A DNA stretch of 64,000 nt, taken from assembly GCA_009760855.2 (NCBI GenBank), contig WPIO01000011.1, positions 3,958,501-4,022,500 on the forward strand, read 5' to 3'. Below, in pieces: positions 1-11,625 of the stretch; positions within the stretch are counted from its first letter, which is position 1, and each line of letters begins with the position of its first letter. Made by a program: the position numbers and the translations under genes. The notes under the pieces were generated by a model. That model saw only the letters and a list, made by a program, of their open reading frames with translations. It did not search any database and was not told where the DNA came from. The stretch is from Cristatella mucedo. Taxonomy: Eukaryota; Bryozoa; Phylactolaemata; Cristatellidae.

Positions 1-489
1 GAAGCTTTAAAAGACCTCATAGGCTAATCGAACATCGTCCATATATAGTCCGAGGCTTAAAATACGCGGGTCATTATTTCAATGTACTATCAACTGCAGC
101 ATCAGAAGCTAGAACTTGGTTTTTGCCTTGATACTCATTCAATACTGGCAAACCCGATGGCCGTAAACGAGTACCAGCAGCCTTCAAGCTGCTCCTATGA
201 CAATGGTAAGCAACGCCGAGATCTTTAAGAGATAAGGTTTACTAATAAAAAAAAGTCAATCAACGAGCCTTAACAAAAATGATAGAATGACGAAACGCCT
301 ATGCAAGTGGAATGGAGCAAACTAAGGGAAGGCATAAGCAGCACAACAAAACTGGGTCCACAATTGCGTGCAAGGAGTGAGAGAAAAATAGATATAGCAC
401 TATAGAGAGTGACAGGCAGAGAGAAAATAGAGACAGGTTCGGAGACTGCCCTGGTCCAGCTCCGAGTGTTTTTGACAGTATTTATCACG
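1..489. other. unassigned left-edge DNA
   Basis: No gene, RNA or clear repeat is supported here. A 72-codon minus-strand frame at 270-488 has no recognisable domain and no splice context. The right end touches a LINE C fragment. Confidence 0.5.
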
Positions 490-676
490 ATTAGCTACTT
501 GAACTATTGAGAATGACAATCGGTGTGGTAAAAGGGCGTGGTTAGAATCCTACTTATCCGACCGTGCTCAGTCCGTGCCGCGCTATGCTAACGTCTCATG
601 CATCAGACTTGTGGAGTTCCAAAGGGTCCGTTGGCCACAGCTTTCACTGCTATACCGACGATATTCAGCTTCACTT
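490..676 (+). repeat. LINE C reverse transcriptase fragment (decayed)
   Basis: Broken plus-strand reading frames resemble the stretch just before the RT active site of the better copy at 14.7-16.2 kb: a piece like SYLSDRAQSVPRYANVS and then a remnant of the YADD region (YTDDIQLH). Frameshifts make it non-functional. It is cut off at about 676 by a LINE A 3' end in the opposite orientation, so the LINE A insertion is younger. Confidence 0.6.
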
Positions 677-880
677 TTAATAGTAATAACAATAATACAC
701 TTGGTAAAGCACCCTCAGAGAACTTAAATTTCTTTCTAGGTGCTTTACATTCGCTGCAAAGGAAATGCGATCGAACGGTGAGTGGTATCATGCTTGATAA
801 ATAACATGAATAACATGGTTAGGAGTGGCATGCACAGGGTCAGCACGCAAGTGTGGTTAGTGGCTTTTCATTTAAACCAT
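677..880 (-). repeat. LINE A 3' end (minus orientation)
   Basis: Plus-strand sequence starts with an AAT-rich tail and the complement of the LINE A terminal hairpin, then the shared GCATGC-containing 3' UTR with CATGCACAGGGTCAGCA. Only the untranslated 3' end is present, as expected for a severely 5'-truncated insertion. Confidence 0.75.
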
Positions 881-984
881 CAGAATATGCTGCAGAAAGT
901 ATCTATTTTTCTACAGCTTCTGATCCCTAAGAAAAATTAGGGACTGCATACCTCGGTGGCTGGTTAAATATCTTGCTAGCTTAA

Positions 985-2695
985 TAATAATAATAATACA
1001 TTTGATAAAGCGCCCTCAGAGAACTTAATCTCTTTCTAGGCGCTTTAGCTTTGCTACAAAAGGAAGCACGATCGAATGATTAGTGTTAATATGCTCAATA
1101 AACAACAATAATAACATGGTTAGAGTAACATGTGACATGCACAGGGGCAGCATGCAAATATGGTTAGGGGCAGCATGCACAGTGTCAGCACGAATAAGCA
1201 CATAAAGGACGAATCACAGGGACCCACTAAATGCTCTTATAAATAGGTGCGTTTTTAGTTTCTTTTTAAATGTGTGTGGTCAAGTCAGTAGAGGTCGTGA
1301 CGCAAGTCGGTAGTGAGCTCCATGCTCTGGGAGCATTCTAACTCAAGACACGGTCTCCAAAGGATTCTAGGTTTGTAAGAGGTATAGGTAGCCAGGTAGA
1401 TTCCAAAAAGCGAGTAATGCCTGGTGGGGGAGTAGATCTGATAGGGAGGCTGTAGCCAAAGAATGAAGGGACCTAAAAGTAAGCGACAAAACCTTGAAGT
1501 CGATGCATTGTTTGACTGGGAGCCAGTGCACGTCAGAGAGAAGTGGTGAGATGTGGCAACTGCGACGCTCACGACAGATAAGCCTAGCTGCAGAGTTTTG
1601 CACCAGCTGTAACCGCCTGATTACACAGGCCGCTAGGCCAGCAAGCAGTGAGTTGCATAAGTCAAGACGGGATCTCACGAGTACATAGACCAATTTAGAT
1701 GTGGTATACCTATTTAAACAAGCCCGAATTTTAGCAATGTCATATAGGTGAAAGTAGGCAAACATGACTGTGGAGCTGATGTGGTCGTCTAATGAAAGGT
1801 CACTTTCGAATAGAGCTCCTAGATTTCGTGCAGATTCAACAGGAGATATACTGGAAGAGCCAATTTGAGCGCTAGCTTTTACTATTTCCGAATCACACTT
1901 GGTTTGCTTATAACTAGTAAGTTGGTTTTTATCATAATTCAATTTAAGAAAATTTTCTGCCATCCATGTGTGGATGTCATCAATACATACAGCAAGGGAG
2001 TTGAGAGAATTTGACGTGCTAGAGGGATCTTTATTCATTCACATCAATACTCTTGAGTCTTCCTCTGAGATACGACCTGAACTATTGCAGTGCAGTACCA
2101 CTGATGCCCAGGCGAGATAAGAGGCGTTCAAGAAGGACTTTGCGATCGATAGAATCAAAAGCTGGAAAAAGGTCGAGCAAAACAAGCAGAAATACTCGAC
2201 CCATGTCTGTATTCCTACGTAGGTCGCTGTACACCCAAAGCAATGCTGATTCTGTAGAGTGATTAGCTCTAAAGTCAGACTGTAATTTACTAGCAAGGTT
2301 TGAAGTTTCAATATGTGAGTTCAGCTGGCCTGCTGCAACTCATTCCAGCGTCTTTGATAGGAACGGTAGAAGGGAGACTGGGCGGTAGTCGCCAAGTTTC
2401 TTGGTCTAGTGTTGCTTTCTTGAGTAGTGGCATGACTACAGCCTTTTGAAAGGTGCTGAGACATGACCTGAGGCCAATGATATATTTATTATGTTAGTTA
2501 TGCAGGGCAACAGCAGATCAATGTATCATAGAAGCAGGAAAGTGGGAATAGGGTCCAAAGGACTAGTTGTCTTCTATTGATTGGGATATGAACTTCAGGA
2601 CGAGGTTACTAGTGACCTCGCTGAATGTAGACATTGAGATGCTACATGGAGTTGAGGGCATCATTCAAGGGGGGGGGATGCTGCCATCTTAGGGA
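985..2695 (-). mobile_element. LINE A, 5'-truncated, with RT and 3' UTR
   Basis: A CR1/L2-like non-LTR retrotransposon on the minus strand. From 3' to 5' it has an ATT tail, terminal hairpin, 3' UTR, the RT C-terminal region (minus frame 2038 to 1367, with SPVESARNLGALFESDLSLD and LVQNSAARLICRERRSCH), then RT core pieces in other frames with AFDSIDRKVLLERLLSRLG near 2.1 kb. Frame changes, loss of the active-site block around 2040 and no endonuclease mean it is dead. The RT would copy element RNA into a nicked target site. Confidence 0.85.
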
Positions 2696-3164
2696 TGGAC
2701 TCTTGGTTTGATTGTGGGCTTGGCCACACCCACAATGCTGTTCTACCCCAGCCGGACCCACACCACTCCACCCGGCCAACAAGCATGCTGAGTACCATCT
2801 TATTAGGTGCTGCAGTTTGACAATATTGGCTGACTAAGCTGGATTTATTTGCAACAGGTCAGCTGTGGTCACCTGACCGGCTAGTGCTGCAGCAAGAGAC
2901 TTTATGCTTGTCCACTGGCCTGTGTGGGTGCTATCCTACGCTCTCTCTCTTCTCTCCGCACGCTCCGGAGATGCTTCCGTGACGCTTCCACGTTTCCACG
3001 ACGGCTACTGCTTCATCCATATGTACGCTCGCTCGCCTCGCGTTTGCCTGCGTATGATACAATACAGCTGTCGTCGTCAGTACCACAGCTCGCTTGTGGG
3101 GGGACAACCTTCATTCTTTGTCGTGCTGCCATCTTTCGCACTACCAACCCCCTACATGCTCTAG
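2696..3164. other. unassigned DNA
   Basis: Two overlapping plus-strand frames of 86-103 codons (2904-3235) have no recognisable domain and run into a LINE C fragment. A poly-G run lies at about 2671. Nothing else is supported. Confidence 0.4.
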
Positions 3165-3335
3165 CCTGGACTTCTGCAATTCAGTTTGGCTGGGCAACTA
3201 AAAAAGGCCTTTCAGCCTCCACAGCTGGTTATTGATATGGCAGCAAGGTTTATCAACAAATCCAAGAGGTTTAGCCATGTGTATCCTTTTGCTGAAGTAG
3301 CTATGATAGCTCCCGGTGGATCAACAGATACAGAA
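3165..3335 (+). repeat. LINE C fragment (decayed)
   Basis: The plus strand matches, with many changes, the LINE C region around LDYCN, LAGLPKKA and FKPQRFEQVSPLLKELGW seen intact at 10.2-10.4 kb. Stops and frameshifts interrupt it. It is the most decayed LINE C copy here. Confidence 0.55.
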
Positions 3336-3369
3336 CATCAGTAGCTAGAGAAAGTACGAGTGAAGGTGA

Positions 3370-3431
3370 AAGATGGAGGGAGAGTTATTGAGAGAGAAAG
3401 AGAGAGAGAGAGGGAGAGAAAGAGGAGAGAA
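3370..3431. repeat. GAGA purine-rich low-complexity tract
   Basis: An imperfect (GA)n run of about 60 bp with GGGAGAG interruptions. Confidence 0.8.
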
Positions 3432-3974
3432 TCAGCATGGCTGGTCAACGCTCTTGCATGACCTCGAGTGCTAACTTCGAATACAGCCGTGAGCAAGGAT
3501 CCTCCCTTTGATCGGTATCCTGTGCACTGGTTTTAACCAGTGCATTTGCCAAAAGATCCATCTTAGATTGTCCACTAGCTTGCTGATGCTAACTCTTTTC
3601 TGAGTTGTCATGCTTACGCAATCATCCAAATCTATACCTGTGCAGCCAAAGCTTCATTGTCTCAGTACCTTGTTCAAATGTTTTTCCTCAGCGAGATCAT
3701 TAATGGCTATGGATAAAGAAAAAAAGCCCAAACAAAGTTAAGCAGCCACGGAACAGTCACTGTTATTTTCCTATTAAGAGATTGATAGAGAGAGTGGGGA
3801 ATAAAGAGACAAGGGGGAGTGAGAGAGCAGGGAGTTGAGTATACTTGAGTATTAGAGTGAGCACTCGCATGTATGTGGCATCCACGTGTATGCGAGCCTG
3901 ATTGAGTGTGTGTGTATGCTCACTTGTGTATATGTGTGTGTGAGTGCAGTAATAGGTGAGATTGTGTTATGACA

Positions 3975-4145
3975 TTAAAATTAAAGGTTAGCCGATTCAA
4001 CAGCCTCATTTATCCATCAGCAGAGGAGCCTTAAAGGCTATGACCATCGCTCGCGCGAGCAATAAAGAATCGCCCACTGCACGACTCGAACCCACGACCT
4101 GGGTCAAAAAAAAGCAAGCACCCGTAGGCCAAGACCCGGGGGTTT
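3975..4145 (-). repeat. tRNA-derived SINE (minus orientation)
   Basis: Read on the minus strand, GGTCGTGGGTTCGAGTCG is a Pol III B-box-like motif of a tRNA-derived head, followed by GGGCGATTCTTTATTG and a body ending near GAGGCTGTTGAATCGGCTA. The same unit occurs at 14.16, 33.79 and 35.95 kb, so this is a SINE and not a tRNA gene. Confidence 0.75.
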
Positions 4146-4213
4146 TGGTACGTGTCAGACTGAAAGCTAAAGCAATGACTTTCTGCAGGCAATCTGTTTC
4201 AACAACAATAGTA

Positions 4214-4219
4214 TTTATT
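4214..4219 (-). terminator. possible poly(A) signal for CCDC103
   Basis: AATAAA on the minus strand about 285 nt past the CCDC103 stop codon. It is the first canonical signal noticed downstream. It is a short motif, so evidence is weak. Confidence 0.3.
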
Positions 4220-4504
4220 GCAAAACGCTTTTACTGCCAAAGAGCTTGGTCTGACATGATTTCAAGAGTGTTATGCTAATTATTTTCATACTCATAGGTG
4301 CAAATACTGGCTGCTGAATGAGACGGAAGCCTGTAATGTAACAAAGGAGCACAAGCATAAATGGTAGCATCGGTCAGATCACCATAGCAACGTTCAGAGG
4401 GCTGGACAGTAGAACAATTGACTGGCAAAGGTGGAGCACACGGCTAGTTGGCAGGCGAGTCCGACAAGACGCCAGAGGGCAGGCTTTCAGCTGCCATTTC
4501 CCCA

Positions 4505-4909
4505 TTAGCCACTTTCTTTTTGCGTGATGCCGTAGGCTTGCCTGAGTACCGTAGCTCTGTCCGCAGCTCTGACAGATACGAGATCGATAACAACTTTTAG
4601 ATGCTCTGCCTCTTTGGAAGAAAGGAACGACAAGGCTAGCTGGAAACGTCCCGTCGCCCTTAGGCCTTCAAGAACTGCAGCAGCAAAGTCAACGCCCTCA
4701 GCTTCATCAGCTGTAACGCCGTGGGTTTGACAGCAGTGAAACAAAGCAGCTATAATCTCTCCCAGCAGTCCGAAGGGTATTTCCACTTTAAATAGAGAAG
4801 GTAGATTGTCACTTCCGACAAGCTTCAGACATGTTATCTTGTCCTGCATATCGAAACAACTCCTCCAATGCTTCACGAAGCCATGACTATCCTTAGGAAC
4901 AGTACGAAC
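4505..4909 (-). CDS. CCDC103: CCDC103 exon 3 (RPAP3-C-like domain)
   Basis: Acceptor TTTATAG|GTTCG. The exon encodes 134 residues from VRTVPKDSHGFVKHW and the stop codon. The RPAP3-C-like fold is shared with R2TP-associated dynein assembly factors. Confidence 0.88.
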   Translation of the reverse strand, partial: VRTVPKDSHGFVKHWRSCFDMQDKITCLKLVGSDNLPSLFKVEIPFGLLGEIIAALFHCCQTHGVTADEAEGVDFAAAVLEGLRATGRFQLALSFLSSKEAEHLKVVIDLVSVRAADRATVLRQAYGITQKESG

Positions 4910-7624
4910 CTATAAATAACATGTTCTGATGATACCGGAGCTCGTAGACCTGATGCATGCAGCATGAGTGAGCCAATACATTAACCCCTAGTTAGCATCC
5001 AATTTTCCTGCACCGTGCTGCTCATTCTATATTTAACAATCTTAGCATGCATGCACCATTCGTTTTTCAGTATATCCCTTCATGCAATGGCCATACGAAA
5101 GTGTCAATAGTTGCGAAGCAATGCAAACTCAGGAAGTTGTGTGTCAATCAATGGCAGCAGGTTTATTAGGAAAAATCAGCAGGAATCAAAATACTGAAGG
5201 GTAACTGCAGCATAACTAGTACTCACCAGCCTGCAGCAAGTAATCTTACCTCGGGTACCTCGGGACTTTGATCTTCAGTTACTCTGTCAAAGGGCTGATA
5301 GCCGCGATTACTTCCTGCTCCTTGAGAGTGACTGTTCCATGGCTGCTTAACTTTCTGATCAAAGCTTATTCTGTCTTCTTTATCCAATGGTCTGAGATGA
5401 GCTGCATTCACGATATCCCTGTTAAAAAAAATCCATTTGAAAGAGGTAAATTGATGCGAAGAGCTCGGCTGCAGCCGTAGGATGGTGGTGGCCATGGTGA
5501 TTGTGTAAGCATGGCAATAATACTCAGCAAAATGTTAGCACCAGCTACCTAATGGACCACCTGAGATGCATCTGTCGGCAAATATAAAATTTAAAACCAA
5601 TCCACAGAATACCAGTAAAAGCAAAGATCTTGGCTTATAGCTGGTTTTGTGTCGTTCAGGGTAATGCTAAGGCCTAGATCATCTGCGGTGCTCCTCCAGC
5701 TACACCACTGGATTATCTAATAATAATAATACATTTATATTGCGCCCTAAGAGAACTTGATCCCTTTCTACGCACTTTATATATGCTGCAAAGTAAGCAT
5801 GATCGAATGATTAATGGAAGCATTCTCAATATCAACAAACATAATGTGGTTAGAAGTGACATGCAAAGAGTCAGCATGCAAATATGATTAGTGGCAGTGT
5901 GGTTCCACGGTCACATAGTGGTAGATTAATATATGGCACGGCCCTCACGGCATGCAGTCCTAAGTGTAGCACACAGTCTAATGTGCATAATGAAAATACT
6001 GAGTAGAACTCAGTCCATTGGCACATGTTGTCTTGCAGAGCTGAAGATCTCAATACTAGATGAATGGTATTATAAAAATGATAACGACTACCTTGGTATT
6101 AGGCTTTGTGCTTTATAAGACCACCCTCACAGAAGAGAGTTGTGTGCCGATCTGGTTTTTATAAAAGGTGTCACTGCTCGACCACAGACGGTGAAAATAC
6201 TGACAGCAGATTTACTCATGAAAGTTAGATTGCAGGGTCAGTCCTAAAACTGGCAAGTGGCTGATTTTCCCGTCCTTGAAATCCAAGTATAATGCTCATC
6301 TATGCTCCCAAAGGGCATTCCTGTCGGATGCAACCGAAGAATAAAATTGGGCTATGAGACATTGTCTATGTTAAGCAGTAGCGCATTACCCTGATTTGCA
6401 AATGAATGACGCCAAGTATCCTCGACGTCATACTCATCAATCGGTATTCTTCCATTTCATTAGGAAAGGGGGCCGTGTACTCCTCACCCCTTATTCCTCA
6501 CTGATATCTTCATGACAATAACGTGAATGTTTTAGATTTCTGAGCTCAACGACTTGTCCCCAGAGCTTCATATATTCAACTCCATTATTTCGTATTGCTA
6601 ACCCTTTCGCCAACCAAACGATTTCTAAAACTACACTTGTTCTTTAAATAGCAGCTATGAAATTCTGCTTAGGTTAAGAGCTTGAAAACCTTCAAGACTT
6701 TCGCGTTTGAGTCACTCTATAGATGAACAGCTTTCAAACTGAATTACTACGAACCTTGTCGATTTGATGCTACTGTTGAAATAATAGCGAGTTCAACATA
6801 AAACTGCACCAAATCAAGCAGATAATCATGCATGCACTAAAAAGTCACCAGGGGAGGTCAATATATCAACCTGCTCGAACAAACGGAACACAGAGCAATG
6901 TTGCACCGTCACCTTTAATTTCTACTACGTCTGAGTATTCCACAGACGAGAGTCACCTGTTCAGATGGAAATTCAGTATCAAACAGTCAGATATAAAATA
7001 GGTTTAAAAACATTACTATAGCTGGCACAGCTGGCATCTCTGTGCCTTCGGTAGGCAAAAGCAAATGAAACGCGGATCCAGGTTTAAAAGATAGGTAGAG
7101 GAAGTCTGAGGAGCGTTGCTTCCTACGATGAAAACGCAGATTCTCTTGAGATGTCTCGCCAGTTATCAGGATCTTTAGAACAGAAATTCGCAATATAAAT
7201 ACTCAAGATAGTATGATCCTGATCCATGCGCAACGAGAGTGGGAAAGCCTAGTACTAGGGAAATGACGGGATCCATGACCGAACTAAGTGATCGCACCAC
7301 GAAGCGGGAGGGAGCTATCAGGAATGCTGACACTATAGTGATGCAGCGCAAATATAATGCATGAGCAATTAATCTGTATCGATTACCGCCTGCTCAAAAT
7401 CGCTGGTCAGTTGATGTCTTTTTGGAACGACTGTGAAGCTAACTCGGTAGGTGTCGGCCACCAACAACTGCGTACCTGAACTCGTCGTAGGTGCCCACTT
7501 TCTGTCTTACAGCACGAAACTTTGCATCATTTCGCAGCCAATAAAGCTTCTCGTCTTCGACGGCCTTTTTGACCTTGGACTCCAGCTTGTCGAAGTCTAT
7601 TGCATCCCCCTGTTTCGAGACCAT
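4505..7624 (-). CDS. CCDC103: CCDC103/DNAAF19, dynein arm assembly factor (complete, 3 exons)
   Basis: Three exons, 7476-7624, 5250-5418 and 4505-4909, splice in frame to 240 aa, close to the roughly 242 aa of human CCDC103. Residues 1-50 form the charged N-terminal helix typical of the family (FDKLESKVKKAVEDEKLYW, then RAVRQKVGTYDEFR). Residues 50-106 include AAHLRPLDKEDR and KQPWNSHS, matching the conserved HLKPL and PWN motifs. The last exon is the RPAP3-C-like domain (LFKVEIPFGLLGEIIAAL, VLEGLRATGRFQLALSFLS). The protein helps assemble and anchor outer dynein arms on ciliary microtubules. No frameshift or stop was seen, and all junctions are GT-AG with agreeing phase. Its presence implies motile cilia. 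Confidence 0.9.
4910..5249 (-). other. CCDC103 intron 2
   Basis: 340 bp GT-AG intron between phase-0 codons. No repeat or extra exon was seen in it. Confidence 0.75.
5250..5418 (-). CDS. CCDC103: CCDC103 exon 2
   Basis: Acceptor TTTTAACAG|GG and donor CCCGAG|GTAAGA. One base completes an arginine codon and the exon then encodes 56 residues in phase 0, starting DIVNAAHLRPLDKED. Confidence 0.88.
5419..7475 (-). other. CCDC103 intron 1
   Basis: About 2.06 kb GT-AG intron. It contains a LINE A-type 3' end at 5.7-5.9 kb; the rest is AT-rich DNA without supported features. Confidence 0.75.
5716..5905 (-). repeat. LINE A-type 3' end in CCDC103 intron 1
   Basis: AAT repeats, then GCGCCCTAAGAGAACTTGAT, the diverged hairpin complement and a 3' UTR with GTCAGCATGCAAATATG. 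It has the same transcriptional orientation as the host gene. Confidence 0.7.
7476..7624 (-). CDS. CCDC103: CCDC103 exon 1
   Basis: Starts at ATG 7624 and ends in phase 2 at a donor reading TTCAG|GTACGC. The ATG is the first in frame and gives the expected short acidic N-terminus before the conserved helix. Confidence 0.88.
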
Positions 7625-7971
7625 CTCTGAACACGCAAAGCCACCGGACGCCGCTAAGCGACCGAGCGCCCACGCATGCCCACTAGGACGGCTTTCGCAT
7701 CGCTTCCGGCGATGGTAAATAGGGGCTATCCTTCACAGCTCTCTTGTCCTCTCTTTCTGTCGCTCAAGAGCTAATATAGAGCTGTGACTTTCCTTTATCT
7801 GTTTATTTATCTATAGTTATAACATGGTCCAACGGCTGCATAAGAAGTCCTTCCCCCGCGTTTGACGAGACGAGTAAGAGGTAACAGTTGTTAAGGTGCT
7901 GGCCTTTAACGATCGAGGTCAAGGTGAATGTGTTTGCTGACTGCGGTCGTAATCTCAAGCCCCAGTGGGAT

Positions 7972-8030
7972 ATGTGAAGCGCTTGAAAAGAGATTAAGTT
8001 CTCGTAGGGTGCTATACAAACGAATCATAT
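7972..8030 (+). repeat. LINE/SINE 3' hairpin tail (plus orientation)
   Basis: GAAGCGCTTGAAAAGAGATT followed by AAGTTCTCGTAGGGTGC is a diverged LINE A terminal hairpin, here ending ATACAAACGAATC like the copy at 55.9 kb. Only the terminus is recognisable. Confidence 0.6.
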
Positions 8031-10165
8031 ATTTTAAGTCAGCTGCCTCGGAATCTTAGCTACACAAAAATCTTCGGCAACTGACACCACACCGGGCCAG
8101 GAGAAAGCGTCCACAAATCGAGCAGTTTAGAGAGTAAGGTGTGCATTTGGAGTTGCTGTCGTTCAATTCAATTTGACCGACGCGCCTCAGCCATAGCTCA
8201 AGCAGCGCTAATTACTTGGCTCAAGTAATAGCTCTTGCTCCGCTGTGTAAGAGCTCGACCAATACGTCACGACTGCGTCCATCGTAAGATCGAGTCTCCT
8301 GCTGTTGGAAGGACCGAATTTTTAACCACTGACTGTAAGGGCCTGCTGGCCAAGACTGATCTTACCAGAGAGTGATCAGTAAACTGCAACTCGATAAAAT
8401 CTACGGCGTCTCAGGATAATTCAATATTACCTCGAGATGCCGAGAGGCACTGATCAATTTCCAGCTGGCAGTCATGGACAGTGAGTGGAAAAATACGTAT
8501 ATCCGTCGCAACTGGGAACACAGGAATATAAAATCTAGCATTTGACTAATAGTACGCTAACTGGATACCTTTGGTTTGTAGTAACATCGTGTGAAAATAA
8601 GTTGCAGTGTTGACCATACTGCCCACTGAATCTCGTCGAATTCATTGTTATGAAGGGCAGACGACACCTGTCTTTTTTTACCCAAGAGTAGTAATCAATA
8701 ATAAACTGCACATTAACTAGCCGTAAAAAGTCAATATTTGGGTCAGATTCGGTCCGAGTCACTTTGTCAGATTTGAGCCGAGTCGAAGCATTCCTTTTTG
8801 CTCGCCGTCAGTCGGCTAATCTCAAATTGTGGTCTAAAAACGTTCCAGGATTGCACCCGACCACATTTGAAAACGTGCGAGAAACCGACTGCCACGGAAC
8901 TTAAGTGGAGTACCCACGTATTCCATGCTACCACCTTGCAGGATGTTCGCAGGGCCTCCTGAGATGGAGCCCTCGGTGAGCTAAACCGTGCGAGGGCGTG
9001 CACGAATCCCTGTTACGCATTCAGTCGTACCATTGACAATAAATAGCACACTGGTGTTTCGGGATAACACCAAAGGTCTAGGATTGCTGGAGCCGATGGC
9101 TGGCCTTCCCATAATTGTAGCGCTTGCATTTTTGTTATTTCGTTTCCACCTGTACCTACGGAATCCCAGCGGTATTGTTTAGTCCTCTCTTACTATTAAT
9201 ACATGCAATTCGGTTATGAACAGCTTGATAAAACAGTCGTTTCGCTGGCGCTAGCCCTGAAACAGCCTATTGGCATACTTGGGTCAGGAGGCGGTCTCAC
9301 TGAAAACGCCCTATAACCCCTTGTCTAACCAAAATGAAGTCCCCATGCGGCATGTTAATGGACAACCGCTGGTAAAAATATTTGTTTAATAAGATCAAGC
9401 ATCTCAGACACTTGCAATTACATAAACCTAAATATAAGCCACTTTGAGAAAAATTTCATCTATTAGAGCAAATTTTAACTTGGATTACTGCCTGTGCTTC
9501 TAGGTCTCGAAATATTCTGAGATTTGATTAAGAATCTTCCATTTTCAGCTCATAAATCGTGACTCGTATTTTCAGACCCGCGCATAATTAATTTCCTGAG
9601 ATTTGAAGGACCAGCGAGGATTCTAACAGTCGGAATCTAAGACACACTAAAAGCCTCTTTGTTACACACACTAAAAGCCTCTTTGTTCCCTTTTCCACAT
9701 CGTGCGAAAACTTGTGTTGCTCCTCGACCACATTTTATGTTCTAGTTCCTTGCTGGACTAGTTTGCTTCTTTGTTCTCCTCAAGTTTTTGTTTTCTGTTT
9801 CTTTCCTCTCACGTCTTCTGAAAATAAATGACAAAAATAAACAAAAGCGCACAGTAGCCGACGGTTCATGGAGTAAAACTGACCCTCACACCATTGGCTA
9901 CGTCTCCGGAGAAAGAGGTTGAGCCTTAGGGCAGCTGGACTAAAAAGATCGGAACGTCGTCTTACTTGCGGCAAGGACTCAATGCAAACAACGTTTCTAA
10001 GATTAAATCTAAAATAAGCACTCTCACTTATCACTTTATATAACTATTTTGGCGACGAACAGTCCATGTGAGCGGCAGACGATATCCTGTCAGCAGCGCT
10101 GCATGGACCGGATGAGCTCTGGAGAGTGTGCCAGACTGCCTCTACAGCTAGCCATCACAACCGAT
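8031..10165. other. unassigned intergenic DNA
   Basis: No gene is supported. Frames of 60-84 codons are unrelated to known families and lack splice context. A 22-bp unit, ACACACTAAAAGCCTCTTTG plus TT, occurs twice at 9642-9687. Confidence 0.5.
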
Positions 10166-10169
10166 CCCT

Positions 10170-10905
10170 ATCTAAGATTAGAAGCTGTCTCCCACAGTGG
10201 CTTGTAAAAAATTTAACTAGCTCTTTAGTTCTGTCTCGGCTTGATTATTGTAATTAATTTTTGGCTGGGCTGCCAAAGAAAGCTATTATGCCACTACAGC
10301 GGACAATGAATATGGCTGTAAGGCTAGTTTTCAAGCCCCAGCGGTTTGAGCAGGTGTCTCCTTTGCTGAAAGAGCTAGGATGGTTGCCGGTTGAGCAAAG
10401 GATACAGAGCAAAGTTCTTATGCTGACCCACAAGGCCCGCCACGGCTTGGCTCCTTCGTACCTAGCTGAACTGCTGCATCAGTTTCAGCCTGTTCTCGCC
10501 CTCAGGTCCTCCGTGGACAATAAATTAGCTGTCTCATTCCTCCGCTTACAGACAGTTGGCGACAGAAGCTTTAGCTCTGCAGGTCCTAGACTGTGGAACT
10601 CGCTTCCACAATTCTTACGCAACGACAACTACTCTCCTACTGCCGACTATGGCACATCCTTTTCAGCGGTCCTGAGCTGCTACTTCTATGCTACTCACTA
10701 CCTCAACTGCTCTCCTGACTCTGCAATGCTTCCCACTTTCTCTTTGTTGCGCGAGACGAAGTCTGTTGGCTACCGAATGCGTACCGAAAGCCGCTTAGGC
10801 TGTGGGTGCGCTATACAAAACTCTCCTGCGTAACACCCACGTGGTCTTTATGACTTTGTGGAGTTACAGACGGAGATACTGCCAGCTCAGCCTGTCTTGG
10901 CCTAA
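10170..10905 (+). mobile_element. LINE C, 3' part with RT C-terminus
   Basis: The plus-strand frame 10261-10833 (190 codons) encodes the post-RT C-terminal region of a CR1/L2-like LINE: FKPQRFEQVSPLLKELGWLP, LTHKARHGLAPSYLAELLHQ, RSFSSAGPRLWNSLPQFLR and SRLGCGCAIQNSPA. A 3' UTR follows with GGAGTTACAGACGGAGATAC. Upstream LDYCN-type sequence is broken by a stop. The active-site block is absent, so this is a 5'-truncated copy. Confidence 0.85.
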
Positions 10906-11339
10906 GTCTGCAAACATGCTTAACTAGCTCAGCCAGCAATAATCAAGTCCATTGAAACAAGGCCTTGCTTGAAATCAATATTGGTATTTTCACATGAAAT
11001 TTTTTTTAAAAAGATGCACAGTCCACTTTGCTTTTGGCGCCCCCATGACCTTGGCGCCCGGGGACATCTGTTCCCAGCCTCACCTTGCCACGGAGGTGAG
11101 CCTCTGTGGTGGCGAGCAGAGGAAGCACAATTAGTTAGTTAGTGGAAGCGTCTCTCGTTCGTAGAACCATTGGTGGTGTGCTGCTTTGACGAGCACGCAT
11201 CAGTTTAGGGCACCCGTTTAAACGACGTGTTAAAAATGGATCGGGCGTTTTGACGACTTACACATTAAAGAAAAAATGAATATGCGAATCATGCCTGACC
11301 GGATGTATACAGGAAGTTACGTATTAACAAATAAAAAAT
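10906..11339. other. unassigned DNA
   Basis: Includes a GC-rich patch near 11.03-11.12 kb with two GGCGCCC motifs and a GTTAGTTAGT run. No coding sequence is supported. Confidence 0.4.
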
Positions 11340-11625
11340 TACCAATCTTTGCATCACATGCAGCTTGCATCCTAACCTTCTAAGGTGCATCGAGGTGCAT
11401 GCATCGAACCTTCTTGAGGTGCATTCTTGTGACTTTTATATGACTTCATCTTCAGTATTGCTTGATTCCTTGTAAATTCCATAACGAGGCTAATACTGTG
11501 CGTATCAGACTGAAATTTGAAATGCGAGTTCAGGTCTGCCTTTACCACAAGAATCTGGAAAATGTCGAATTTTGGTTGGATAAATTTTGCTGTGCCATTG
11601 CAGTCCTAAGGGGACAGTAGACGAT
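11340..11625 (+). repeat. old dispersed repeat X, copy 1
   Basis: Shares an ordered set of motifs with 50,760-50,985: ACCTTC..., TTGAGGT.CAT, GACT.TT....., AAATTTGAAATGCGAGTTCA versus AAATTTAAAATACGAGTTCA, and TTGGATAA. Divergence is high and orientation is the same. It encodes nothing recognisable. Confidence 0.5.
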